From: a virus
DNA: 47,137 nucleotides
Strand: one strand, 5' to 3'
IMG/VR virus record: IMGVR_UViG_3300031141_000009
Span: 1 to 47,137 of that record
A model generated the notes under the pieces. It did not search any database and was not told the DNA's origin. It worked only from the letters and a program-made list of their open reading frames with translations. Below are positions 16,101-25,248 of this stretch, piece after piece (positions within the stretch are counted from its first letter, which is position 1; each line of letters begins with the position of its first letter). The translations under genes and the position numbers were made by a program.

Positions 16101-16808
16101 AGCAGTAATTCCTCCGCCACCTGATGAAGCTGCGCCAGTTGCTCCTATATATCTATATCCAACTATCCACAGCGGCTTGGCATAGCCACTCATATCTGGT
16201 CCATCTCCATTACTCTGGTCGCCACAATACATTATTCCCTGATAGTAATCGAACGCTGCTCCTCCGAAATTCTTACCAGTCTGCGTTCTACCACCGTATG
16301 GTATAGCATTCGAACTAGGTCCATTTGTCGATGTATCGTTTTCATATACAACCGCAGCATATCCTGGTCCAAACTTAGTTGGATTTAACCAATTCTTGAA
16401 CCGGCTATCGGAATATTCAGCAACTTCGCCGGCTTGAACATCACCAGTATTAGCCTGGCTAGCTGATATGAATGCAACATATGTTTGGCCATTGCCGTCC
16501 ATATCAGTTAGTGGCATAGTTATTTTTTCAAAATTTGGATCAGTACCTATACCAGTTGCCGATACAAATGCACCATCGTCCCATATTTCAGCAGTTGTTG
16601 CAAATGTTCCATCCCAAGTGCGACTTGTTGCAAATTCTGGCGCTACTGATGCATATTCAATGTCGCCAACGTCAGATAATAGTTCAGCTGAGTATATCTG
16701 GTGACTAGCTTCTAAGTCTTCACCTGATATTGGTCCTGGTCCAGTGTGTAGCTTTCCAAAAGCATGTTTAAATGACGCTTTACGTTGGTCGGTTGTATTG
16801 AATGCCAT
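13023..16808 (-). CDS. Large tail-fibre-like protein ending in IDGGTF
   Basis: 1261 residues. The N-terminus (NTTDQRKASFKHAFGKLHTG) looks like a virion-docking segment. Residues 60-870 hold large non-repetitive stretches rich in aromatic residues and Asn/Gly, with no catalytic motif recognised. The last third is a repetitive SASG-type shaft (ITNVTTVSASGHISASN, HITASGNVSASGTITA) ending in DGTIDGGTF. The same C-terminal hexapeptide type ends the 206-residue protein encoded at 25569-26189. Residues 1040-1160 include FKGPGEAHYSLYVRNGATIVGG and RPEYHSLGSKRFPFRHIHVS, a layout recalling phage fibre knobs. The start has GGAG about 6 bases upstream, two bases after the 63-residue gene. Probably a receptor-binding or side fibre; the receptor is unknown. 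Confidence 0.8.
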   Translation of the reverse strand: MAFNTTDQRKASFKHAFGKLHTGPGPISGEDLEASHQIYSAELLSDVGDIEYASVAPEFATSRTWDGTFATTAEIWDDGAFVSATGIGTDPNFEKITMPLTDMDGNGQTYVAFISASQANTGDVQAGEVAEYSDSRFKNWLNPTKFGPGYAAVVYENDTSTNGPSSNAIPYGGRTQTGKNFGGAAFDYYQGIMYCGDQSNGDGPDMSGYAKPLWIVGYRYIGATGAASSGGGGITAIDSTTETNLSFDADSSVITIGAQTAAIGVGSLSPYKRAYYNHDFARHDFRNSSSILINNDSDANGAPYTDGADNQLLIPVIHMPLGFGFSIGFTSSNFESSDLTGHHYFEHSIADKWDYHATETSSNYLNLQYTDGANGNIPFNVRAVNQILPDQQNTKVQRAWYAGDTNSRIEFDITNKTKFEIADGLRQLINTSKCYQHVSASVYPIDSDYRLQVEQVYAGYPYADHSIKYYGSSTGSNLQEIPAHTFVSDHFTGGSTQTQNLYYPENCHNSDGVLFLNSWSIFGMKSSYMGALGFGTTVDVGFDNTQSPGFGDIPFFVYDKSMNSKASICLNDVTASGLPYGKDTVLVNGELGQLNPTNRSILKFGEMVIQNDLWQAGSHHQGKFANDPNHTTTIETLKAMMHDNSGFTDFVYSSDIPFIQYADSVASQKQAHNWPMLDMYDLMTPTYLKDYYDDPVHTNSGTVSLISGSITSPSSSGFINLAGYLDLDNREPSGSHINTTYASHSVYGVKYVVSSSGDTVWFQNYPSQSNNATYDVYYPKKQFAGTYVKEDRNASRGLVTYYPLTYNYIDPDKFSLSSAGAIQTITSPLKLIGDFEIAGTLSASAYQGITGGSGAGFPYTGDAVITGSLEVTSTFSLGGFADVSASLSTAIAGADDLGDHTATQTLDMASNAITNVTTVSASGHISASNIIGHNSGDQDLTAYSTNAQLNASSSILQTNINTKATTNTNATFATITSTGNTSFGNATTDNHAIEGNLKSGPAIIGISGSEKQTYNDGKLETFFKGPGEAHYSLYVRNGATIVGGDVIPDRPEYHSLGSKRFPFRHIHVSTGSIIFYSASADDSGSDAVEHARMGIDNTSGDVQFISGSDYKKIRVKEVNMGAFGAASSVQIGTQTQGFVAVNATAGSRSTILRAESAVLSDPDEVMGSITQKGSGSFAILLDADDQKPAAKFVIESNSGAVGYGNRLFSVSESMETRVYGNLKVDTHITASGNVSASGTITATSYIGSLTDMDGTIDGGTF

Positions 16809-16810
16809 AA

Positions 16811-17002
16811 CTAGTCTCCGCTATTGTATTTTGATGATATTTCAGTTAATCTTCGCATAAAATTAGATGTTTCTGATACACTCAAATTGCGTTCAAGAAA
16901 AACTGATTCAGATGGGAGTTCACCAGCTGAAAGCTTATATTTTAGGGTACATGATTTGTCAGCATGTACAACGACATTAAATAGTTCATATGTGTCTATC
17001 AT
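16811..17002 (-). CDS. Small protein between two giant fibre genes
   Basis: 63 residues, unrecognised, with no membrane segment or cysteine cluster beyond a single Cys. It starts two bases after the stop of the 2011-residue gene with a strong AAAGGAG ribosome binding site formed by that gene's last codons, and ends two bases before the next start. The product (MIDTYELFNVVVHADKSCTL to the C-terminal SSKYNSGD) looks like a small alpha/beta protein. Position suggests a fibre assembly helper or a minor virion part, by analogy with fibre-adjacent chaperones; this is inference. Confidence 0.7.
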   Translation of the reverse strand: MIDTYELFNVVVHADKSCTLKYKLSAGELPSESVFLERNLSVSETSNFMRRLTEISSKYNSGD

Positions 17003-17004
17003 AA

Positions 17005-20000
17005 CTACTCCTTTTCCATTGTTATATATGTTATGTTATGGTTTGATTCGGTTGCGTCAGCAGCTAATCGTATTTCAAGCAATACAATTGAGTCGGTATA
17101 ATATACTGCGTAGTTTTTTGTGCTCCACAGTATAGCTACGGACGTTGATGTTGCCTGTGCGTGGCCAACAGGATAGAATGCTGCTGTCGATAAGTCTACC
17201 CAATTTTCAACAGATGGGGCAGTAGATAGACCGGTACCAGCTGTCACAACAGACCAGTTTGTTCCAGATTTAGTTGGTAACTGACTATTAGTTGAATTGA
17301 TTGCGCCTGGCAGTCTTGCTCTAATTCGAATTTTTCGCGAATTGAAGTGTACGCTATCGCCATCGGCTATTGGCTGATCAGCCCATATATCCTCAGACGT
17401 TATGGGATCATTTGGATCACATCCAATATGTAGTTTAATAACCTTGTGTTGGGTGGAAGATATATTTTGGACATTGATTGCTCTATAATAGAATCTGTCG
17501 CCAACTGAATTTGTATAGTCCGGAGCATTTGGATTAATTCCAGACGAATAGTCCTGTGTTGGGTATGTTAGCTGTCCAGATGTATTCTGCTGTAGGTCAT
17601 CTGTTGTTGATATATCGACAGTTGAATCGTATGCACAATTGGCAGCTGTTGTCCAATATGCATAATTTCCGGCACCAAGGTGATCACTAAATGACGATGT
17701 CTGGGATTTAGCGAGTCTGAATTCTTCGCTGTAGAAGTTTTCAGTTGTGGTTGATGAGGGCGAATGTGATCCGTTATCTACATATCTACCAATGATTGGT
17801 GTAATTGTTTCCGAACCACCTCCATCATTGAATACAACTGTTGCAGATCTATTTGTGCCGGTTGTATTTGTTCCAGTAAATTGCGCTAGATATGATAGGT
17901 TTGCTGTATCTGAAACAGTCGGTATATCATTTGTGCTATTTGACCATGTTAATCCGTCATTGTGCGTTAGGTATCTACTGTAATCAGTATATGACCCATT
18001 TACATATATCTTGAGTCCAGTTTCTGTGTCAATTGTTCCAAATCTGCCAGATGTTACATTATATGTTTCGTTAGCTACACCAGTAATATATCCCGAATAT
18101 GATATTTCGAATGGTACATCTGGTATAAAGTAGTCTACGCCGGATAGCGACATGGTTGGAGAAGTGCTATTATATTCATTCCATGTGAACGCATTTGTTG
18201 CTGGCTGATTTATTGTAACAGTATGATCGCCATCATCGTAATACCATCCATATACTGCAGATGTCTGCGTTACTCCTCCAATAGTTCGCTCTAGATACAG
18301 CTCATTGTATCCGGGGACATATTTTGATGTTATAGCTATTGTTGGTGAATAATGCTGGTAACCGACTGGATATAATTCAGTTCCATCATATACTGGTTGA
18401 CTTATATTATTATGTACGCCACGTGTAATGGACAATACTCCACTTGTTTGAACCGCTTGAGTTGTTGCCTTAAGCGAATCATTGAATGTCGCATTTAGAT
18501 CAATTGATGATACTTCAGCTGAGTTGATGTATAGTTTAATTGATCCAGACTCAGCATAATCATATAATTTACCAGGCATTGTCAACGTTATGCCATAATT
18601 TGTGCCAGCTGTCTTCAATATATTTGATACACTATCACCAGGTAAATCGCCAGATTTATATGTCCAAGTTGATTCGGACGGTAGTTGCGCTGTTTGTAAT
18701 GATATGTTGTCAGTAAACGATTCACCATGTATTGATGTTGGTTTGTTTGGTAATATATTAATAACCTGTGTTACAACTTCTTGTTCACTATCATTTACAA
18801 TATTTGAATCAATCGTTGCAGTTATATTATATGAAGCAATGTTGTTGTTATTGGATATATCTGATATATCTATATACGCTATTGTCTTGCCTGATCCTAG
18901 CGTTACGATGTCAGATCCACCATTGTGTGTCCATACTACGTCATAGTTTGAAGCATTCATAGTATCGTATGACGAGGTAGTCATTGGGTCAGCAACAATT
19001 GTAGTATGTAGTTCGACATTGGTTATTACATCAGAATGCCCAGACGAAATATAGTCATCTAACATGACAATTCCTGCACTAGCTGAATAGTGTGCAATAT
19101 TTGGCGTAAGTGATGCATCTATTTCAGAATTGTCTGCAGCTTGAACTGTTACTGTCGCAGACGATATTGTTTCTGATATGTTAGTCCCATTTGTAATTGA
19201 ATCATGTGAGGTAAACACTGGAACGAATGTGTTTCCAGATAAAACAAATTCAAACGGGATCCAGCTTGATGTAAATGTGGTATTCCATCTACCTGCATCC
19301 ATTGATTCTGTTTGCACTGTTGATCTATTGATAGTATACGTTGTGCCATCGTAGGAGTAAACTGTTGACTCGGTATGTGGGCCGAACGGCTCTATTCGAT
19401 TGACCATAAATTGAGTTCGAACCAATTGGTCTTGTGCAATCTGAGTTGTTCCTGTAATTGCAACAAGTTGAGTTGTTGTTAATCCATGTAATAATTTTGA
19501 TGTTCTAGTTGTTGTTGCTATATTTGAACCAGACGTATTCTGTTCAACCATCGATTGTGCAGTTATAATTGTATCAGCTATTGGTGCCATGATTAACTCA
19601 GCAGTTGTTGCAGAGAAATTATTAGTTATATTTGTGCCGTATAGTATTGTTGATATTGTATGTGTTCCAGCAACAAAGGTTGACTCTTGCCAGCTTGATG
19701 TGTATGATGTAACCAAGCTTATGTTTGCGTCATATGCCGATACTGGAGTTGGGTTAGATGAATTGGACAGAGAGATTGTTGTCAAATTTGTATTGCCATT
19801 TCTAAACAATGATGACATTGCATTATGCGTTGGACCAAACGGCTCAGTCACAGTTGCAGTCAATCGATATCTAATTACTGACTCGTCCAAGTGTGCTTGC
19901 ACATAGTTGGTCAACCCTTGTAATGTCGCAACGTCTGTTTCCAATAGTGAAGAATTATATCCATACATAACTTGTGCGGATCTACTTGAACCGCCAGTAT

Positions 20001-23000
20001 CTGATAGATAATTTGATGTCTCAACTTCTACAATTGGATTGGTTATCAATGTTTTCTGCAACGATAGCATTGTTAACGTAGCAGGCGTTATAGATGGGGA
20101 ACCAGATATTGTTGTCCCACTAGTTATATTTGCAGACAATGTATGTGAGTTTGCATTAAATGCAGAATCATTCCAACTTGATGTGTATGTCGATACCAAT
20201 CTGCCGCTCACATATTCAGATGTTGCCGCTGATGCAGTTGCCAATGTTAATGATGCGATGTTAGAAGAATTGTCTGTAAACTGTATACTAGTTGTATTTG
20301 CCTTTGGACCAAACGGCTCAGTTGTTGTTGATGTTATTCTATATTGTATTATAGCTTCATCTAGGTGCTGAGCCTGGTAATATGGCATAGCAATTAGTGT
20401 GTCTTCTTCTGTGGTTAACAGTGATGCATTGAATCCGTATAGTATTCTAGCTGTTCTAGTTGCTGCGCCAATTCCGGATCCATAACTTGTTGCTTCAACT
20501 TCAACAGTAGAATCAGTTATTTCCAATTCGTCGTGCGCTGACATTGTTAATGCTGCAGATGCTATTGCTACCACTGCATTACTTAGGTTGTTACCAGATA
20601 GATCTGATGATATTGTTCGAGAGCCGACATTGAAAGTTGATTCTTGCCAGCTAGATGTGTAAGTGGTTACACGTTGATCTGTTCCATCATATATTGAGGA
20701 AGCTGTTCCATCAAACGTATCCTTGTTGACAGATATTGATACTAAGTTCGAACTATCGTCGGTAAATTGTGACGTTATGTAATCATGCTTTGGTCCAAAT
20801 GGCTCAGTGATTTTACTCTTCAATCTATATCTAACTACTGCTTCGTCCTTGTGTATTTGCGCATAATTTGGCTCAGCGTACAAACTGGTAAGTCCAGATT
20901 CCAGTATAGATGAACCATAACCATACATTAGTTTGGCTGTTCTATCCGATCCACCATTGCCTGATAGATACGATGTTGTCTCAACTTCAACGATTGATTC
21001 ATTAATAACCGTTGCGTTTACTGATAGTACTGATATCGTTGCTGGTGATATTACGCCTACGTTTATTCCAGTGTTTTGCGCAGCTGTTGTTATGTTTGCA
21101 GTTATTGTATGGTTTCCAGCTACAAATACTGATTCTGTCCAACTAGATGTGTAATGTACAACAAGTTTATCCGATTCATATGTTGGGGATGTACCCGATG
21201 CTACGTGTGAGCTAGTCTTATTTAATATAATAGTTTCTATGGTATTGCCAGCATCCGTAAATTCAACCGTTGTGTCCATGTGTGAAGGACCCTTAGGCTC
21301 AGTGATTGTTGCCGATATCCTATACCTAACAACAGACTCATCCTTATGTTCTTGCTTGAAGTTGTCGTGGGCTTCTAGTGCTGAAATGTCTGATGGCTGA
21401 AGTGTTCCATTATATCCGTATAGTATTCTAGCTGTTCGGCTGGATGTTGGACTATCCGAAAGATATGCCGATTCCAGTTCAATATTTATGTTTGATACTT
21501 CGATGTCCTCAATTGGATTAACAATTACCTGTACAACATTTGATGGTGTTGCGTGGTGGTGATTATGGGTACCATGTCGTACCCCATCATCTAGGTTATT
21601 TATGTCGGTTACACCTGAAACTGTTCCAATATTATGTGTTCCAGTTTGTAGTGGTATATTAACAAAATCATCTAGACCAATTACAGCTGTTGTTCCAAAC
21701 GCATTTCCAAATTCTGTTGCAATTGCGTTAGATCCAATGATTTTATATATTCCAACTGTATCTGCGTGCGTATATATTGTTGACGTGCCGTCATCTAGTA
21801 TTTTTATTTCAGTGTCATGTCCAGCTACAGCTGTATATCCATTTGGTTCAGTTATTGTTGCTCCAACCTTCAATCTAACTAGCGATGACGTATATCTATT
21901 TGCTAAACTTGACGTTGTGGTTGCAGTTGTATAATTATCGTACATCATGTCGACGTTAATTGTTTCAACTTCATTACCAGTATATGCGTCTTCATTCAAT
22001 GATAACGTTATGTTTGATATGCTAGCCGTAGCCGGGGGAGTTATTGCAACATTTACAGCCAAACTGCCGGTACCATTCGGGTTGTCATCAAACACTTCAA
22101 CAGTATATTCATTTACATATGTTGCAGTATCATTTGATATTATATTATTAGATGTGTCAATTGTATTGTATGCTGATACAGACATAGTTACATGTAATTG
22201 GTCAGACGTTAGTGAATTATATGATAATCCTGGTGCCTGTGTTTCATATGTTATTTGTGTTGTATTTTCTGTGTCATTGTTATGGTCTATGGTTGACGAA
22301 AATCGATGTTGATTTGACGATACATGTTGATCACTTGTCATAAACGCATTGATACCACGTAGGAAATCAGATGTTGCCTCATCTGCGGTTATGTTTAAAT
22401 CAGATGTTGTTGAAAAGTCAAGTACAACTGATCCAGTTATTTCATCGTGATTTATTATTATCGGCAACGCTGATGTTAAATTGACGACTGGGTCAACATT
22501 GATGAAGCCGTATATTGTTATTGATGTAAATAGATTCTTAGCAATACCGATAGCTGTATCTGCTGCATACACCATATATCTATGTGTACCTGGAGCTAGA
22601 TCATTTTCGTATGGATCTACACCAGTGAGGTCGGGCACAGTTGCACCATCGGATCCAGTATAATATGATTGCGCTCCGACTTGTAATCGAGTGAATCCAT
22701 TTTCAATTAGCTTATAGAATGCATAATAGTTTGGTGCAAAATTGTCAGATGAAGTTGTATGTATTTCAATGTCTGATTTACTTGCCGTCTGTTGACCAGA
22801 AACAAGTTGTACATATGTATCTATTGACTGTGGAGGGTCTAAGTCTAATGCCGATTGTTTTCCAGTGTAGAAGTCTTGTTCAAATATACCAGTAAGGCCA
22901 GATCCATCCCCAATAAACGTTGTAGCGTTTATATCGCCGTCAACATTTAACGAGCTTGAAATAATTAAACCCGTTTTGAATTCTGCTGCGCTTCCAGATT

Positions 23001-23040
23001 GTATCCATGCGCTACTTGTAAATATGTGTGTTCCTGCCAT
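17005..23040 (-). CDS. Giant 2011-residue virion protein with tandem modules
   Basis: The largest gene in the window. Residues 1-55 (HIFTSSAWIQSGSAAEF, then FIGDGSGLTGI) are a fibre-type N-terminal module paralogous to the start of the 146-residue protein just upstream. Residues 340-1300 contain about five good and one degraded tandem modules of roughly 160 residues, each with V-E-V-E near the start, a TAR(I/L)(L/M)YGY motif, YRhxxxxTEPFGP and a YTSSWxES block followed by a Thr/Ser-rich strand region. This suggests a chain of Ig-like beta-sandwiches. The remaining 700 residues are non-repetitive, with aromatic and Asn-rich stretches and a C-terminal domain (FNSRKIRIRARLPGAINSTN to ESNHNITYITMEKE). 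No signal peptide, membrane segment or catalytic motif is seen. It is probably a long fibre or adhesin; it overlaps the upstream stop as TAATG. Confidence 0.8.
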   Translation of the reverse strand: MAGTHIFTSSAWIQSGSAAEFKTGLIISSSLNVDGDINATTFIGDGSGLTGIFEQDFYTGKQSALDLDPPQSIDTYVQLVSGQQTASKSDIEIHTTSSDNFAPNYYAFYKLIENGFTRLQVGAQSYYTGSDGATVPDLTGVDPYENDLAPGTHRYMVYAADTAIGIAKNLFTSITIYGFINVDPVVNLTSALPIIINHDEITGSVVLDFSTTSDLNITADEATSDFLRGINAFMTSDQHVSSNQHRFSSTIDHNNDTENTTQITYETQAPGLSYNSLTSDQLHVTMSVSAYNTIDTSNNIISNDTATYVNEYTVEVFDDNPNGTGSLAVNVAITPPATASISNITLSLNEDAYTGNEVETINVDMMYDNYTTATTTSSLANRYTSSLVRLKVGATITEPNGYTAVAGHDTEIKILDDGTSTIYTHADTVGIYKIIGSNAIATEFGNAFGTTAVIGLDDFVNIPLQTGTHNIGTVSGVTDINNLDDGVRHGTHNHHHATPSNVVQVIVNPIEDIEVSNINIELESAYLSDSPTSSRTARILYGYNGTLQPSDISALEAHDNFKQEHKDESVVRYRISATITEPKGPSHMDTTVEFTDAGNTIETIILNKTSSHVASGTSPTYESDKLVVHYTSSWTESVFVAGNHTITANITTAAQNTGINVGVISPATISVLSVNATVINESIVEVETTSYLSGNGGSDRTAKLMYGYGSSILESGLTSLYAEPNYAQIHKDEAVVRYRLKSKITEPFGPKHDYITSQFTDDSSNLVSISVNKDTFDGTASSIYDGTDQRVTTYTSSWQESTFNVGSRTISSDLSGNNLSNAVVAIASAALTMSAHDELEITDSTVEVEATSYGSGIGAATRTARILYGFNASLLTTEEDTLIAMPYYQAQHLDEAIIQYRITSTTTEPFGPKANTTSIQFTDNSSNIASLTLATASAATSEYVSGRLVSTYTSSWNDSAFNANSHTLSANITSGTTISGSPSITPATLTMLSLQKTLITNPIVEVETSNYLSDTGGSSRSAQVMYGYNSSLLETDVATLQGLTNYVQAHLDESVIRYRLTATVTEPFGPTHNAMSSLFRNGNTNLTTISLSNSSNPTPVSAYDANISLVTSYTSSWQESTFVAGTHTISTILYGTNITNNFSATTAELIMAPIADTIITAQSMVEQNTSGSNIATTTRTSKLLHGLTTTQLVAITGTTQIAQDQLVRTQFMVNRIEPFGPHTESTVYSYDGTTYTINRSTVQTESMDAGRWNTTFTSSWIPFEFVLSGNTFVPVFTSHDSITNGTNISETISSATVTVQAADNSEIDASLTPNIAHYSASAGIVMLDDYISSGHSDVITNVELHTTIVADPMTTSSYDTMNASNYDVVWTHNGGSDIVTLGSGKTIAYIDISDISNNNNIASYNITATIDSNIVNDSEQEVVTQVINILPNKPTSIHGESFTDNISLQTAQLPSESTWTYKSGDLPGDSVSNILKTAGTNYGITLTMPGKLYDYAESGSIKLYINSAEVSSIDLNATFNDSLKATTQAVQTSGVLSITRGVHNNISQPVYDGTELYPVGYQHYSPTIAITSKYVPGYNELYLERTIGGVTQTSAVYGWYYDDGDHTVTINQPATNAFTWNEYNSTSPTMSLSGVDYFIPDVPFEISYSGYITGVANETYNVTSGRFGTIDTETGLKIYVNGSYTDYSRYLTHNDGLTWSNSTNDIPTVSDTANLSYLAQFTGTNTTGTNRSATVVFNDGGGSETITPIIGRYVDNGSHSPSSTTTENFYSEEFRLAKSQTSSFSDHLGAGNYAYWTTAANCAYDSTVDISTTDDLQQNTSGQLTYPTQDYSSGINPNAPDYTNSVGDRFYYRAINVQNISSTQHKVIKLHIGCDPNDPITSEDIWADQPIADGDSVHFNSRKIRIRARLPGAINSTNSQLPTKSGTNWSVVTAGTGLSTAPSVENWVDLSTAAFYPVGHAQATSTSVAILWSTKNYAVYYTDSIVLLEIRLAADATESNHNITYITMEKE
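19140..21510 (-). repeat. Tandem ~480-base modules inside the 2011-residue gene
   Basis: Five successive modules are recognisable by the coding motif for an ILYGY-type strand at plus-strand positions near 21416, 20921, 20436, 19962 and 19484, and by TEPFGP-type motifs near 21291, 20796, 20309, 19831 and 19382. Spacing is about 450-495 bases (roughly 160 residues). A sixth, degraded TEPNG copy lies near 21840. The modules have diverged in sequence, so they are old duplications rather than a recent expansion. Confidence 0.8.
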
Positions 23041-23480
23041 TATTTTACAACCGTTGTGCCAACAACCCTAGTCTTAAGTGAGCTAGTGTTAACTGCTATT
23101 AATAAATATCTATTTACACCATTTTCTGCATTTGTATCAATACAATTATCATTTAGAATTAACCCATTTTGATATATTGTGTAGTTATTTGGATCAACCT
23201 CCGACCAACCATTTGATTTGTCCGATAGGAATGTATAGTGGTCGTATGCAACTTCTGCCGATGCTGATAAGTGTATGTCTGATCCTATTAGTTCACCGCC
23301 AAAAGATATATCAGATGTTCCCTGATTTGAGAATCCAGTTAGTGAACTACCGTTACCAATGAATGATCCAGATAACGTTCCATTGAAATCAACGGATCCT
23401 GTTACAATTACACCACTTATAAATTGTGCTGCTACACCTGCATGCTTAAATGAGCCTGAATATTCGAATCGACCAGGCAT
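23040..23480 (-). CDS. Short fibre-module protein, paralogue of the giant protein's N-terminus
   Basis: 146 residues. The opening (RFEYSGSFKHAGVAAQFISG, then SFIGNGSSLTGF) follows the same plan as the first 55 residues of the next, 2011-residue protein (AWIQSGSAAEFKTG, then FIGDGSGLTGI). The remainder (YDHYTFLSDKSNGWSEVDPN, YQNGLILNDNCIDT) also parallels that protein's next section, which has YAFYKLIENGFTRLQVG and NDLAPGTHRYMVYAAD. It therefore looks like a stand-alone version of the docking head of the giant protein and may form a mixed or alternative base. TAATG overlaps link it to both neighbours. No enzyme motif is present. Confidence 0.75.
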   Translation of the reverse strand: MPGRFEYSGSFKHAGVAAQFISGVIVTGSVDFNGTLSGSFIGNGSSLTGFSNQGTSDISFGGELIGSDIHLSASAEVAYDHYTFLSDKSNGWSEVDPNNYTIYQNGLILNDNCIDTNAENGVNRYLLIAVNTSSLKTRVVGTTVVK

Positions 23481-24652
23481 TACATTTTCCTAATCATTGC
23501 ATTAACTAATCCACCATCGGATGATTCCAATGCTTGTGCTATTACTCTACCATGTAGATTAACCTGTGACAATTCGTCTGGAGAAATAGCTTTACCATGT
23601 CCAATCACGTCACTGGTTATAATAAAATCACCAATGTTTATGCTGCCGTCGATTAGTATTGGTTCTGCTCCCATTACAATTGGGTAATCTGCCTTTGCGT
23701 TTGATACTCCCATTACTAATGGGTCAGCCAAAGAATTACATGGAATTAAGCCTGTGATACTATGTACTAATATTGTTCCGATAGGCAAATGTTGAATATC
23801 TTTTGTTTCTAGGTTTATTTCGTGTATACCGCCGAAGTATGTATTTTGTGCGTATAGATCTTTCCATTTCTTATCAGATGCTCCTAGATTATTTGATATG
23901 TCTGCAGATGGTAGCAATGTGCCGATACTACTTGTATCAATACTGACTGGAGCATCCTTCCATGATATTGCACTTGCTGAATATGTTAGTATTTGGTCAT
24001 CAGCTGCAGCAGCAAATGTTGGGACTAGATTATCTTCAACATTAATATCATTGATATATAGACTATTTGAAACGTAGACGCTACCAGTGAATTCATGCTT
24101 ATCGGTTATTGCATTTCCCCAGTTATGGGAGCCAGTATGTGATTGTATAATTGTATCAGAAAATGTTACACCTGCAAATATTAGTGTACCCTTGAGTTGA
24201 GCTGATCCGGTTACTCGTAAATCCGTTGCATATATTGTTGAAGCCGATATATGCGTTGAGGCGGTTAATGATGTTATACTAACGTTACCAGTTGATTCAG
24301 ACACATAGTTTTCAGTTGAATGATCTCCCCAACTATATGCACTGTCCCATTCGTTGGATCCAGTTGAATTTCCACGTTTTATTGGTTGAGCTAGATGTAA
24401 ACTACCTGTAAACTGGTGCGTATCATCACCATCATCACCAAATTTTGTTGATCCACTTGCAAATATCTCAGTTGATGACCCAGATATAACCAGTCGGTCT
24501 ACCTTAAGTTCTCCAACTATTCTAACATCTTCGCCTGATATATGTATTGGTAGGGATGATCCAGTTCCGTCGAGTAATTGACCGTCGCCAACTTGGACTA
24601 GTCGCGGATACGTATCCTGTATACTTGAGCCTGATAGATTAAATTGGGACAT
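23480..24652 (-). CDS. Fibre-like protein with distinct C-terminal domain
   Basis: 390 residues. The N-terminal region (DTYPRLVQVGDGQLLDGTG, then HISGEDVRIVGELKVDRLV) leads into a repetitive shaft with SASTIYA, GSAQLKGTL and TGSHNWGNAITDKHEFTGS units. From about residue 250 the sequence changes to a non-repetitive domain: NNLGASDKKWKDLYAQNTYF, DIQHLPIGTILVHS, ADYPIVMGAEPILIDGSI, NIGDFIITSDVIGHGKAI and GRVIAQALESSDG. The last part resembles the C-terminal domains of bacterial and phage fibre proteins in which an IGD...ITS...G.A...IG.AL pattern recurs, in some cases linked to autocleavage or chaperoning; whether it self-cleaves here cannot be judged. The start has AGGTAG upstream. Confidence 0.78.
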   Translation of the reverse strand: MSQFNLSGSSIQDTYPRLVQVGDGQLLDGTGSSLPIHISGEDVRIVGELKVDRLVISGSSTEIFASGSTKFGDDGDDTHQFTGSLHLAQPIKRGNSTGSNEWDSAYSWGDHSTENYVSESTGNVSITSLTASTHISASTIYATDLRVTGSAQLKGTLIFAGVTFSDTIIQSHTGSHNWGNAITDKHEFTGSVYVSNSLYINDINVEDNLVPTFAAAADDQILTYSASAISWKDAPVSIDTSSIGTLLPSADISNNLGASDKKWKDLYAQNTYFGGIHEINLETKDIQHLPIGTILVHSITGLIPCNSLADPLVMGVSNAKADYPIVMGAEPILIDGSINIGDFIITSDVIGHGKAISPDELSQVNLHGRVIAQALESSDGGLVNAMIRKM

Positions 24653-24666
24653 AACTACCTATTATT

Positions 24667-25248
24667 TTACTTTCGTTTGTCTAGTACTTTCAATAGTTTT
24701 GATATAACTGGCTGTCTTTGCTCTTCAGTAACAGTATTATCTGATATGTATTCTGCTACTATGTTATTCAGTTTGTCTTTTTTGACGTGTAAATTGCTGA
24801 TGTTTATATTTTCTTTTATCAATATCTTCATTATGTTGACGATGTGCTGCTTCTCAGAAACTGTTGGAATATCTGATTCAGTTTGCGATTTGATTATTAC
24901 AGTTGAAGTTGTTTGATTCTCTGTAATCGTTTCACCAGATTGTGATACAACTTCAGCTTGAACAGTCTTCGATGTTTTAACGGTAAATTCACTTTCCCAT
25001 GGAGTGAAGAATGTATCTTCTGCAATTACTTCTAAACGAATTGCGCCAGACGTATCTTCGTCCATTAATCCACGTAATCGTCTTACTGGTATTTTTACAT
25101 TTCCGCTTTCATCAATTTTACCATTGAATAATAACGAGAAGTTTTCAGCTTCCACGACTAATCTAGCTTTTGATTTCTTGAGAGAAGCTCCCTCAATTTT
25201 TATCTTTGCTTCGAAGTTTTCAAGTTTATCAGTGAATAATTTGTACAT
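24667..25248 (-). CDS. Conserved phage protein of unknown function in the fibre region
   Basis: 193 residues. Residues 1-100 (MYKLFTDKLENFEAKIKIEG, KARLVVEAENFSLLFNGKID, KIPVRRLRGLMDED, LEVIAEDTFFTPWESEF) are a beta-rich domain I recall as widespread but unnamed in T4-like marine phages. Residues 100-130 are a Thr/Gln-rich linker and 130-193 a helical domain (HIVNIMKILIKENINISNLH, EQRQPVISKLLKVLDKRK). No catalytic motif is seen. It overlaps the upstream 105-residue gene by 20 bases. Neither is fibre-like, though both lie in the middle of the fibre cluster, so an assembly or structural role is a guess. Confidence 0.75.
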   Translation of the reverse strand: MYKLFTDKLENFEAKIKIEGASLKKSKARLVVEAENFSLLFNGKIDESGNVKIPVRRLRGLMDEDTSGAIRLEVIAEDTFFTPWESEFTVKTSKTVQAEVVSQSGETITENQTTSTVIIKSQTESDIPTVSEKQHIVNIMKILIKENINISNLHVKKDKLNNIVAEYISDNTVTEEQRQPVISKLLKVLDKRK

